Assembly (NCBI GenBank): GCA_947561395.2
Contig: OX387188.1
Location: 12,550,061 to 12,614,060 of the forward strand
Reading direction: 5' to 3'
Origin: Buxus sempervirens
Lineage: Eukaryota > Streptophyta > Magnoliopsida > Buxales > Buxaceae
DNA length: 64,000 bases
A program made the position numbers and the translations under genes. Positions 35,266 through 46,529 of this stretch are shown piece after piece (the stretch's first letter is position 1; every line of letters starts with the position of its first letter). Below the pieces are notes generated by a model. That model was not told the origin of the DNA and made no database searches. It saw only the letters and a list, made by a program, of their open reading frames with translations.

Positions 35266-35275
35266 TTATAAAATT
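35266..35275 (+). promoter_or_regulatory. TATA-like box of Athila 5' LTR
   Basis: TTATAAAATT right after the palindrome cluster. The same box is at about 47061-47071 in the 3' LTR. Confidence 0.5.
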
Positions 35276-36350
35276 CTGAACTTTGCGGATTTGTCTCCTT
35301 TTTCTTGGGGATCTTCTTCTAGTTTTTAGGAGGACTTAAAGGGGTTTCTAATTAAGAAGATTAGGTCGTTTTTGGACTTAAAAATCGTGGATATACAAGG
35401 AAAGGAAGTTCTCTCTTCCTTAGGAGTCTTGGAAGGAAATTTTCTATTTTCTCTTCAAGGGATTGTTGGGCAAGCTTGGTTATTTCTATAAAGAAGGAGC
35501 TGGACGTGAAGAGGAGAAAGGTTGGTGCTGGGAACGTGAGAAGGAAGCTGGAACATCAAGAGATCAGAGCTTGGATCATCATTAGTTTATTTCTTCTCTT
35601 TTGTTCTTCTTCTTTCATTATACTCTGTTTTGATGTTTATTCTTAGTTCAGTCATGAACTAATTTCTCTTTCTAAGGCTTTGATGTAATTTGAACATGAT
35701 GTTTTAATTCTGAATACTATCGCTAAAGGATTTATGATTCACTATTTGAGTATTTTATTATTGTGCTTAACCCAATTGAGTATTTGATCACCATTCAATT
35801 GTATATGGTAGTTGTATTGGACCGAGAGGAGATATACAATTTTAGTTCCTATGATAAAATACCATATTCTATATGTTGATAGAGATATTGGCATGGTCTA
35901 TGTAGCTTTGTGTTTTTGGACATGAAACTCCACAGATCTTAATGTACCTTGTTACTTTTAAATTCACATAGAGATATCGTGGGTTATCGTAGGAAGGTAA
36001 GTTCGTTGGTGCTCGAGAGAGACCATTGGATAGAATAGGGATTTTCGCTTTCAAAGTGGATTATAAAATTCAGTAGCATGTGTATTCAAGAGTTAATTCA
36101 GATTTGTTTAAGATGAAATCAAATGCCTTAGTATTTTAAATCTCTTATTGAACCTCAATCTTATATTTTCTTAGTTAATAATTTTAATTGTTAGTTAAAA
36201 ACCCATCTCACTTTTTGAGTATCCAAATAGAATTTAGGATAGTAATTTCAGTATTTAGTAGCTACCATTCCCTGTGGGTTCGACACTCTATTTCATCACT
36301 TTATTACTTGTTACGAATTCGTGCACTTGCGAAAAAGTACATCAAGTTTT

Positions 36351-36368
36351 TGGCGCCGTTGCCGGGGA
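36351..36368 (+). other. Athila primer-binding site
   Basis: TGGCGCCGTTGCCGGGGA six bases after the 5' LTR. It is complementary to the 3' end of plant tRNA-Asp, the primer usual for Athila-type elements. Confidence 0.85.
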
Positions 36369-36439
36369 TTGATTTGTTTACTAATATTGATACTATCTAT
36401 TCTCAATTTTAATTTGGATTTTAATTTATATTTCAGGTC

Positions 36440-37959
36440 TTGTGTATGCGACACTCTAGAAGTGCTGAAATCTTTCCTTATGATCCCGAAATTGATCGTA
36501 CCTTTAGGCGGTTGAACAAGGAGAAGAGGCAAGTTCTGAATAACTCTCCAGTTGAAATGGCAAATCAAATTGAAAAAGAGGAGAACAATAGGGCTTTGAG
36601 AGACTATGTCATGCCATTAGTCACCGGGGCTCACACGAGCATTAGAAGGCCAGCAATTCAAGCCAATAATTTTGAGATAAAGCCAGCCATCATTCAAATG
36701 ATCCAATCAACCGTGCAATTCAGTGGCATGCCGAATGATGATCCCAATGCTCATATTGCAAATTTTCTGGAAATTTGTGATACCTTCAAGCACAATGGAG
36801 TTTCTGATGATGCAATAAGGTTCAGGCTCTTTCCTTTCTCTTTAAGAGATAAGGCAAAAGGTTGGTTAAATTCACTTCCACCAATGACCATCACTACGTG
36901 GGATGGTTTGGCTCAGAAATTTTTAGCAAAGTTCTTTCCTCCATCCAAAACTGCTAAGATGAGGAATGATATCACTACCTTTGCTCAATTTGACATGGAG
37001 TCACTATATGAAGCATGGGAAAGATATAAAGACTTGCTTAGAAGATGTCCTCACCATGGTTTACCCAATTGGTTGCAAGTCCAAACTTTCTATAATGGAT
37101 TGAGTCCAAATACACGGACAATTGTGGATGCCGCAGCAGGTGGAGCATTGATGGGGAAGCCTTATGAAGAAGCATAAAATTTACTTGAGGAAATGGCCTC
37201 AAATAACTACCAATGGCCATCAGATCGTTTGGGACCAAGAAGAATTCAGGGAGTTCATGAAATTGATGCTTTAAACTCTTTAACGTCTCAAGTTGCTTTG
37301 TTGTCTAAGAAAGTAGATAAAATTAATGCTGTCCAATCTCACTTCGTTTGTGAAATTTGTGCAGGGAATCATTCAAGTGTTGAATGTCAAGTTGGAAACT
37401 CCTTTGCCATGGGTGCATCCGAGCAAGCCAATTATGTCTCCAATTTTCAACACCCAAATAATCCCTATTCAAATACCTACAATCCCGGATGGTGAAATCA
37501 TCAAAATTTTTCTTGGAGTGGTCCTCAAAATTTCAATAAGCAACCTCCTGGGTTCCAACAGCAAGAAAAGAAGCAAAATATGGAGAGTTGCTTACCAAGT
37601 TCATGCAAGATACTACAAAATTCATGCAAGAAGCAAGGACTACTTTCCGGAACCAAGATGCTAGCATCCGGAACCTTGAGCACCAGATGGGGCAGTTTTC
37701 AAAGCAATTGGCAAAAAGATCTCAAGGGTCCCTCCCGAGTGATACTATTACCAATCGAAGAGAACATGCTAAAGCCATCACCCTAAGGAGTGGGAAAAAT
37801 CTGGAAATTCAGAAAGAAGTAAGAAAAGAAGATGAAGAAGAGGACAAAGATAAGCACCAAGAAAATACAAAAACAGATTTGCTTTCTAAAACTCCTCCTC
37901 CTTATGTTCCTCCTATTCCTTTTCCACAAAGATTGAGAAAAAATAAGTTAGACAAGTAA
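36440..37959 (+). pseudogene. Athila-type gag (broken)
   Basis: The capsid-like region (36440-37177, 245 residues) has the retrotransposon gag pattern, including [21 protein letters not shown] and [19 protein letters not shown] at 37175-37177 interrupts the frame, which continues at 37193-37495 with a Cys/His knuckle CEICAGNHSSVEC. A TGA near 37493 and a frameshift before 37588 follow. 37588-37959 is the glutamine- and lysine-rich C-terminal part (RNLEHQMGQFSKQLAKR). Gag would form the particle and bind RNA. The protease follows after one more stop (37957-37959, TAA where a CAA would fit). Confidence 0.88.
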
Positions 37960-37989
37960 TTTTCTAAGTTTCTTGATATTTTTAAGAAA

Positions 37990-38844
37990 TTGCATATTAA
38001 CATCCCTTTTGCAGACGCCTTAGAACAAATGCCTAGCTATGTGAAGTTCATGAAGGAGATGTTGTCTAACAAGAGAAAATGGAAGGAGCAAGAAACAGTG
38101 ATGCTAACCGAGGAATGTACAGCAATCTTGCAAAATAAACTTCCACAAAAGCTAAAAGATCCAGGGAGTTTTACTATTCCTTGCACAATTGGAAATTCTC
38201 ATTTCAATAAAGCTTTATGTGATTTAGGAGCAAGTATAAACCTAATGCCTTATTCTGTTTTCCAGAAATTGGGGATTGGTGAAGCTAAGGCAACAACCGT
38301 ATCTCTCCAACTGGCGGATCGATCAATCAAATACCCCAGAGGTATCATAGATGATGTTCTTGTTAAGGTTGACAAGTTTATTTTTCCTGCAGATTTCATT
38401 GTATTGGACATGGAGGAGGACAGAGAAATTCCACTCATCCTAGGCCGACCATTCTTAGCTACGGGAAGAACTCTTATAGATGTCCAACAAGGAAAGCTTA
38501 TACTTAGAGTGCAAGAGGAACAGATTGTGTTTGATGTGTTCGAATCTATGAAGCATCCCTCCACAAGTGATTCATGTTTTCAGATTGATACCATCAGCAA
38601 GTTGGTATCCGATACCTTCAATGAAGATAATCCAAGGGAACCACTAGAAGCATGCATTATCCAATCAGGGAATATTTCTTCTGAAGACATGAGCATTAGA
38701 GAGTGTGCACTCTATTTAGAGGCTTCACCACCTTACACTCACAAGAAGAAGCCCAAGTTTGAAGATCTTAATAAGAAAGAAGCCTCCCAAGTTCTCTTAT
38801 TTGCTCCACCCATCAACATCAAAGATGGTTTTCAGTCAAGCTAA
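37990..38844 (+). pseudogene. Athila-type aspartic protease region
   Basis: The 284-residue stretch continues gag in the same frame after one stop codon. The retropepsin-like domain (about residues 55-165) has the active-site block ALCDLGASINLMP, where Asp is kept but D-x-G is D-L-G, usual for Athila, and the late block IPLILGRPFLATG. The C-terminal tail (CALYLEASPPYTHKK) leads normally into RT, but here the frame ends at 38844 and noncoding sequence follows. The deletion therefore removed RT, RNase H and integrase. Protease matures the polyprotein. Confidence 0.85.
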
Positions 38845-39529
38845 TGACTATAACCAAGCGCTTCTTGGGAGGCAACCCAAGTGTTTTTCATTTTATTTAT
38901 TTATTTATTTATTTTTGTATTCTACTTTCATTTTTATTCATTTATTTTTTCTTTTTTTCAGGTTCTTGAAGGTTATTCACAGTCATACAAGTACATCCTA
39001 CCGTCCATCTCAACATCTGAAAATCTGGGGAGTATTTTGTCCCTTTCTCTTTATTTTCATTTTGCTATTGAACATTGAGGGCAATGTTAGATTCAAGTTG
39101 GGGGGAGTTGTGTTGAAATCTCATGTTTGCTAACCTCTGATTTGGTGATCTAAAACCCAGATTTTTATTTATTGTGCTGAATAGCCTGCTGGTAGGATAG
39201 TTTTATTAAAAAAAAAATTTCTAGCTCATGCCTAGCAATCCAGATAGCTTGATATTCTTGGTTAAGCTTAAATAGTTGAACACATAATCACATGACTGGG
39301 AGATCTAAATTTTGGCCTTTATTACTTATCTTTGGATAGTGTGATTTCATTTGTCTCACTTTGAACTTAGCACGAGCACACTAATGCATTATGTGTGGGG
39401 TATGAGAACTGAAACCAGTCATAGAAGTTTTGATAACTTGAATTCTGTTGATTGGCTTATAGATGGACAACTTTGGCATGATAATTGTGGTATGAGAAAA
39501 GAAAATTTTTTTCAGAGTAACAAGCAATG
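38845..39529 (+). other. Athila noncoding region, first part
   Basis: This holds a TTTA microsatellite (about 38888-38915) and an internal polypurine-like motif CAAGTTGGGGGGAG (39094-39107), common after the coding part of Athila-type elements. It continues at 45750 after the nested LTR. Confidence 0.7.
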
Positions 39530-40669
39530 TGTGCGCGCGTCGGAAACGCGGCACGGAATAATTCGGAGTCGCCACCGCCTGATGGGGTGCAGGCGGACAC
39601 CTGGGTGCCTAATCTTGTCTATTAGGGCTTTTTGGTCTGCGGCTTGAGATTCTAAGTCTGTTCTCGGTTGCAGTCTGGGGAAGTCCATAGACACCTTAGT
39701 CCGCCCCGTCGGATGACGGGTCCCGTGGGTTCCCTGGTTTGAGTCAGCTTACATTGGTTTCACCTGATTCCTAATCCGGTATGCAGTTTGGTTAAGTCTG
39801 GCGGGACCACCTGAGTGGTGTGGGTCCCTTTAATTGCTTTTATCTTGATTACTTAGGTGATCTGAGTCTGGTTGGGTGGGCCCCGTTGGAAGGCCCACGG
39901 TATCCTTGGTGGGCTTAGTCAAGCCCGTGTACCCTTGTGGACCTCAGTCTAGCCTGAGAGGCCCTTTGGGCTTTGGTTAGTTCAATTGATTTTACTTTAG
40001 GTTCAGATTTAAAATTTGAGTGTTTTTCATGAAAGGGTGGACCAGATAGGTTCATGGGCCCCTAAGGTGGGCCCACATGGTGGCCAAGTATTTTTATTGG
40101 ATTTATCTTTTTAATCTGCCAAAGTGAGTTGGACACTGGGCTTGGGGCCCGTAGTCCAAATCTGGGCTCGTAAGCCCAAGTTACCAGAAGTTAGGGTTTG
40201 CATCCTTCCTTGGTTCGGTTGGTGGGCTTTGGCGGGCCCAGTAGGCCCTTGCCCTTGGTCTCGGCCAAACCACGCAATTCATGCATCAATTTCACAAGTC
40301 TGATTCGGGTGGACCGCCTTAGGTTTGGCCCGCCCGATTTAATCAGTTAATTGTGCTTATCTTGATTAAGTTGCATGCATACATGTTTATTGGGCCGGGT
40401 GGGCCCCGTTGGAAGGCCCACTGGAAATCAGGTTGGACCGGGGGTCCAAGTCCCATGTCGGGTTTCCGAGTGACCCAGAAACCCTGTTGGTTCATCCTGT
40501 TCGGTTCGGAAATGCCACCCATATCTAGCAAAGTTACAGCATATAAGTCACAGGGACATATCAAAATCAACATTTATCAAGGAGAGACTAGCTCATTATG
40601 CTGGGTCCAAGGGGAGGTACCCGGGGCCCCTGTGGGCGGAGCGAAGCGGAGCCCACGAGGTGGGGTACC

Positions 40670-42950
40670 TGTAAAACCCCAGTTTTGAGAAATTAACAGT
40701 CAAAAAAAAATTTTATTGCTAGGAAATTTTTGGTTCATTAGTGTTAAAGAAATTTAAGTGGAACTATAAATAGGTTACATTCGGACCCAGAAATAAATAA
40801 GAATTGGTTAAATAGTTAAGATCCGGGGAAAACCCTACATTAATAAAGGGTAGAACAGGGATTCGAGGAATAAAAGGGAAATTAGGTCAAATCTTAGCGA
40901 TGTCTATAAATAGGAAGCTCCTATAAGTTTTCGGGATTTGGGAAAAGTTGCTGCTCGGGAGAAAGTTAGGGCGGCAGTCCAGCGGGTTAGGTCTCGAAGT
41001 CAAATCCCCAGGATGGCCGGAAGTTTGAAGAAGGTCTTCAATACTAAGGTGAGTAGCACTGATTTACAACTGTGGTTTTGTGTTTTATGTTTTCGCGAGA
41101 TTATTCTGATGCATGGTTGTATTTTAAATGATCTCTGAGTTTTTTTCTAGTTTTCTGGAATGACATGAAACAGAGTCGGAGACTGAAATTTATCTTGAAA
41201 TTAAATGTATTTAGATTAAATCCAAAAGTGATTGGGAAGTCTTCTGGGAGTATTAGGAGGGTATTGGAGCAATAACAGACCTAAACAAACCAGCCAGAAT
41301 TGGAGATCTCGAATATACAGAGAACTGAAAATCGCAGTGGGTATCCGCGAACCTGGCGCCCACTTGCATTCACCTAGGAGGTAGGCGCCCAGTTAAAATT
41401 ATTCTTACCGCCGAGCTGACGCTCACCTGGTGCTCAACTCGCGCGCACTCGAAAACCCGGTGCTCAGCTCGCGCGAACTCGGCGCTCAGCTCGCGCCTAT
41501 CTCGCGCTCACTTAGCGTCGAGTGAGCGCAAGGTACATTTTACCCTGTTTTTCTTACCGCCGACTGACGTTCACCTAGCGCCCACTTCAGGAAGTGAGCG
41601 CATACCCTATTATACTTACTAAAATGGAAATTTTGATTTAACCAAGAGTATTTGGGTGTCTTGAGGGTTAAACCACTTCATTATTCACTTGTTTGGGAAC
41701 TTTGGAATCTACTTTGCCTATGAAATTATTAGAGGAAAATTTAGTGAACTTCTTAAAAGCTTCCTAGTTGAATTTAGGTTATTTATGAGTGTTGTGCCGG
41801 ATACCAAACCACTAAGAGTTACCAGTTACATTTCCTCTGTTTTATACACTGTTTTGATTGAGGAGTTATTCTATTCTGGTTTCACTTGTTTGGAAACTTT
41901 AAATGTATTGTAAAGATTTCCTTGGTATGAATGAATTGAGTTTTGTTTCCAAATGGCATGTGTTACGGAAATGAGAAAATACTGAAAGTACTTGAGGTAC
42001 TGCTTGGTCCAGAGGGACAGGTGATGAACTGTGATGGGTTTTACATGATGTGGAATGAATGGTTTTACTTTGATATTGGAATTGAGATTATACGATGTTT
42101 TACTGTTTTGGTCTAGCTTGTCCTGGATCCAGATGTCTAAGCTTAGTAATGTGATGCTTTTATTTTATTGGAGTAATGGCATGGCCATGGAGTGTTGCCA
42201 CGACTAGTGTAGAGCAGCCAGAAACCTTGAGTAGGCCTGGTTGTCAATGTCGAAACCCTGGGTAGGCCGGCATTGGATGACGAAACCCTGAGTAGGCCGT
42301 CATTTCAGAGTATCCGAAACGCTGAGTAGGCCGGAACTGTGTACATGGAGGTGTGGAGGTCGCTCTGGCATGTTGATTAACCAATCAAATATTTGTATGA
42401 CATTGACCATGTGGATTTGTTGTTTACTTATCGGTTGGAATACCATGGGATACGTAGTGGAATTTGTCTTGTTGAAGCATGGATTATAATGATAATGTTT
42501 TCTGGAACTGATCTGGGTTTTGTTGACCAAGGTATTACCGATGTAAATTGCTTATAGTTTAAATGGTTTCCTATACTCTGGGGTCAACAATATTTTAAAA
42601 AGGGGTACACAGACTTCACCGGTTATTCCTTGTTTTCTCGTCTGATTATTCGATCATAGAAGTTTTAAATTTGAAGATGTGTATTTCTGCATGCATGTGC
42701 TACTCGCTGAGATATTCGTATCTCACTCTTTTATTTCTGTTTGTTTTTCAGATACGTATGGAGAGCCGATAATTGCGGGTAGTGAAATTTGGTCATGTGA
42801 GTTTTACTTTGGGATTGTTTAGCGCACTCTATTCCATAGAATTATTTAGTTTCATGTTTTCTTTACTCTGGTAGTGCGATCCTGTAAATTATAATAACCT
42901 CTGGATACGAGTTACGGGTTTTTCATGTGACTCGGATCCGGGGCGTTACA
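40670..42950 (+). mobile_element. Solo LTR of a third family (Tekay-like)
   Basis: A 2281-base LTR starts TGTAAAACCC and ends GGGCGTTACA, with GTACC at 40665-40669 and 42951-42955. The related Tat LTR at 48870-48960 shows the uninterrupted sequence at this point. A TATA-like box (40913-40924, TCTATAAATAGG) and a donor-like site (near 41047, AAGGTGAGT) suggest plus orientation. The termini resemble Del/Tekay chromovirus LTRs, but no internal region is left to prove it. Short repeats GAAACCCTGAGTAGGCCG lie at about 42220-42330. The frame 41689-41913 has no known domain. Confidence 0.85.
40913..40924 (+). promoter_or_regulatory. TATA-like box of the Tekay-like solo LTR
   Basis: TCTATAAATAGG, about 240 bases from the LTR start. 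Confidence 0.5.
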
Positions 42951-43079
42951 GTACCTCCCCGCACCAAGGAACTAGTTGGACGCGCAGCGAACAAAGGGGG
43001 TGGGGGGCGAAGCCCCCCGCGGTACAGTAAAGGGTATTTTCAGAAATTTTCAAAAATCTAGCAATTCGGCATTTTTTAG

Positions 43080-43380
43080 GGGTATGTGCTCACTTCCTGA
43101 AGTGAGCGCCAGTAGGCGCTAAGAACCAGGCAAAATTTGGACCTGGCGCTCACTCGGTACTAAGTGAGCGCGAGCTGGGCGGGAAGTGAGCGCGAGCTGA
43201 GCGCCAAGTGGGCACGAGATGGGCGCCAGAATTGCGCATGGTTTTAAGTGAGCACGAGCTGAGCACCAAGTGGGCGCGAGATGGCCGCCAGGTGGGCGCC
43301 AGCTCGGTGGGTAGTAAGATAAAAGGGGCGCCTACTTCCTAAGTGAGCGGAAGTGAGCGCCAAGTGGGCGGCTACTCACT
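43080..43380. repeat. GCGC-rich repeats and palindromes in the Tat LTR at 39530
   Basis: Degenerate repeats of AGTGAGCGCGAGCTGAGCG type. A clear palindrome is CTCACTTC (43089-43096) with GAAGTGAG (43099-43106). A shorter cluster with the same GTGAGCGC words lies beside the TATA box at 44490-44570. Confidence 0.7.
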
Positions 43381-44466
43381 GCGATTTTCAACTCTCTGTT
43401 ACTTCGAGATATCCATCTCTGGCCCATCTTTTTCGGCCTGTAATTGTTCCACTAGTCTCCTAATATCCCCAAAACACTTCCCAACTAGTTTTGGATTTAA
43501 TCTAACTGCTTAAAGTCACAACTCCATATCTCTTGAAAAAAGGAAAACCAAACCCGATTATCACAAAACAACACAGGCCTAACTACAGACAGTTAATGGG
43601 GTGATGAGCGCATGCTTACAGGGACACAACAAGGAGCAAGCAGCATACGGCAGGGGGGTTGGGGGAGCATGTTAGCAAGTATAGCAAGAAATAAAACAAC
43701 AAGAGAAAAAAAACACTAATAAACAGAGATTGCTTATGCAACATGGAAACCTAATTTTTTTTCACCTATGCATGTCCCTAAACTCTGTTCATGCATGCAG
43801 ACATTCGGAGAAGGGAAGGAGGAGGGGGGTTTACAGGGGTACATTAGATGATGGGAACCTGGGGAACATGCTCCCTTTTCGATGAAAACAACGCATGCCT
43901 CTGCCTCTTCCTCTTCCTCGCTGGGTGGTCTTCATCGGATGGAAGTGAAAAAGAGAAAAAAAAGCATGGCAAGCTTTCATGGCAATGGCCTTATACCACC
44001 AAAGAAGACCGGCTTACAAAAAAACCACATATTCATATATGTAAACCCAAAGTAACAGGGGTCCTTACCTGGTGGTTCTTGAGTTCTGGAGTTGAGTGGG
44101 GGAGCCTCCTCAAAGCCGGACAGTAGCTGGAGCCTCCACTTTACCGCACCGACGGTGGCAAGCTTCCACTTGCTTAGGTTGAAATGGAGGAGAACCAAAG
44201 AAGGGTGAGGCGCTTGGGGTTTTTTGGGAGGCAAGCAGGGATGAAGAGAGGGGGGGCTTCGGGTGAGGGAAGAAGGAGAAGAGAGTCAGTTGAGAAAAAA
44301 CCCAAAACCCAACGAAGAACAAACCAAAAACCCTTCGAACCCTCCAAAATCCGAACACTTAGCTTTTTCTTTTAGAAATCTTCCAACCCTCTAAAACTCT
44401 TCGCACCCTCAAAAATCCCAACCCCAAAAAAAATGTCTGAACCCTTTGCGCGAGAAAGTCGCGCAG

Positions 44467-44476
44467 CTTATATAGG
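44467..44476 (-). promoter_or_regulatory. TATA box of the Tat LTR at 39530
   Basis: CCTATATAAG on the minus strand, next to the GCTCAC/GTGAGC cluster at 44490-44570. Confidence 0.6.
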
Positions 44477-44829
44477 CAAGGGAGAAGGGGTGCCGCTCAC
44501 GTTGGCGCCCAGCTCAAGGTGAGCGCATGCCGCTCGCCACGTCCGTGCGAGCGGCATAATGATGAAAATTCATTAAATGCCGTCGCTCGGTTGGTCGGAA
44601 GATCCGAATTTTCGGATTTAGTCCCTGGCAAATTTCAATTTAATCCAATATTCTCGGATTTTTACAGATTTAGTCCCTGGGATATTTCGTACATTTAGAT
44701 ATTTACGGATTTGATCCCCGAGATATTTTCCTGCGCAACTCGCCACGTGTGCAGCTTTTTGCCATGTGCACAGATTGCCGGTTTTGCTGCTCGGGAATTT
44801 CGTCAGCTCATATTTCCTTCATCCAGGCT

Positions 44830-45615
44830 CTGATCTGGGCAAACTTAGTTGCGTTAGAATCGTATCGGTGCCCTCCATCCCATGACCTAGGGGTAGGCCT
44901 CTGGATCGGATCTTAGCAGAAAGTCAACTTTTGGCTCTGCTCTGGTTTGACCGCCCGCAGAACCTTCATTCGGACCCCGATTCCTGCAAACTCAGTTGCG
45001 TTGGAACCGTGTCGAGATTCTCTATCCAACGACCTAGGGGTAGGCCTCTGGATCGGATTTTAGCAGAAAGTCAACTTTTGGCTCTGCTCAGGTTTGACCG
45101 CCCGCAGAACCTTCATCCGGACCCCGATTCCTGCAAACTCAGTTGCGTTGGAACCGTGTCGAGATTCTCTATCCAATGACCTAGGGGTAGGCCTCTGGAT
45201 CGGATTTTAGCAGAAAGTCAACTTTTGGCTCTGCTCAGGTTTGACTGCCCGCAGAACCTTCATCCGGACCCCGATTCCTACAAACTCAGTTGCGCTGGAA
45301 CCGTGTCAAGATTCTCTATCCAATGACCTAGGGGTAGGCCTTTGGATCGGATTTTAGCAGAAAGTCAACTTTTGGCTTTGCTCAGGTTTGACCGCCCGCA
45401 GAACCTTCATCCGGACCCCGATTCCTGCAAACTCAGTTGCATTGGAACCGTGTCGAGATTCTCTATCCAATGACCTAGGGGTAGGCCTCTGGATCGAATT
45501 TAGCAGAAAGTCAACTTTTGGCTCTACTCAAGTTTGACCGCCCGCAGAACCTTCATCTGGACCCCGATTCCTGCAAACTCAGTTGCGTTGGAACCGTGTC
45601 GAGATTCTCTATCCA
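44830..45615 (-). repeat. 147-base tandem U3 repeats
   Basis: The block CGGACCCCGATTCC starts at 44971, 45118, 45265 and 45412, and next at about 45558, giving a period of 147 (146 once). Together with flanking partial copies this makes about five to six units. Other Tat LTRs here have one to three copies. Confidence 0.9.
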
Positions 45616-45749
45616 ACGGCATAAAGCGAGGTGGCCAATTTTCATCTGATAAAAAAAGTCAACTTTTCACCCCTTAGGGTTTGACTTTCTGTCCGGGGTT
45701 TGCATTTCTGGTTTTTATGGGAGCGCAAAAATGAGGTGCTTACACAATG

Positions 45750-46513
45750 CTAAGAGATTTTGAGCTCTGTTTTACTGAGTAACCGGGCCTTTTGCCGCAC
45801 TAAGCAATGAGTGTTCGCGTCAAAAGGTAAGGAGTCTTAAAGTGGTTGATAATGTGGCTAGTTTAGCTTCGTAGCCTTTTTGACTCAAGTTAATAAAACC
45901 TGTAGGGGTGTCTTAACACCTAATGCCCTTTGAGCCATCTGGTTCGGGAGTCATTGGTCCAACACTTGATAAATGGGTCAATTAGAAAGCTTAAGGAAGC
46001 TAGACATTGCACAGTCCACATGTTGTGAAAAAAAAAAAGTAAGGAAAAGAAATATCATGCTTTGGTTGTTTCATCAAATAAGGAATCCTCTGAATTTTGT
46101 TTTGGTAGAACTTTTATAATCGAATTATTTTGAAGCCTCATAATGATGTGTGAGATCACTTTACACCAAAGGCGCTTGTGATGTTCCACTATCTAAGTAT
46201 AAGTGATTAGGCTCATTATTGATTTCTTAAGATTGTGAGCATGGAGTTTCAAATATTAAGTTATCCTTGAATATTAACTGTTGTTTTGGGTGCTGCTTTA
46301 TTTTCATTGAGAGCATGTGTTTGAAATCAATTTCATGTTTGTGCGTATCATCCTGGTAAACCCTCACGAGACTATAACTTGTCCACTAGGGGCACCTAGG
46401 GGTTTAAAGGCTTGTTGCATATGCTAAATGCAATCGAGAGTGCCAGCGAAAGTGGTATAGTTAGGACTTTCAGTTTTAATTGTTTTAGTTCATTTTTGCT
46501 AGGGACTAGCAAA
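45750..46513 (+). other. Athila noncoding region, second part
   Basis: Noncoding internal sequence continuing from 39524. I see no domain or repeat in it. Confidence 0.7.
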
Positions 46514-46529
46514 AAGTAAGTTGGGGGTG
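46514..46529 (+). other. Athila polypurine tract
   Basis: AAGTAAGTTGGGGGTG directly before the 3' LTR start TGATAAG. Confidence 0.8.

Larger units (their letters stand above)
34734..36344 (+). repeat. Athila-type 5' LTR
   Basis: Starts TGATAAGTCA and ends AAAGTACATCA. It contains a cluster of CGTTCGAACG-type palindromes (34955-35250) inside repeats of about 62 bases, followed by a TATA-like TTATAAAATT (35266-35275). No coding. Confidence 0.92.
39530..45744 (-). mobile_element. Tat-type solo LTR inside the Athila element
   Basis: Its own sequence is 39530-40669 plus 42956-45744, about 3.9 kb, longer than other Tat LTRs because of extra U3 repeats. It starts TGTGCGCGCG, ends GGTGCTTACA, and is flanked by CAATG (39525-39529, 45745-45749). 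It holds a TATA box (44467-44476), a splice-donor-like site (44063-44071), the U5 hairpin (39575-39596) and a segment shared with the Tekay-like LTR (about 43050-43590). A solo LTR of another family split it. Confidence 0.92.

Noticed and set aside
36188..36412. Small frame at the Athila LTR end, also at 47985-48317
   Set aside because: It overlaps the LTR boundary and PBS and occurs in both LTRs; it is structural sequence.
44830..45615. CRISPR-like array of regular repeats
   Set aside because: Repeats are 147 bases and directly adjoining with no unique spacers, in a plant LTR.
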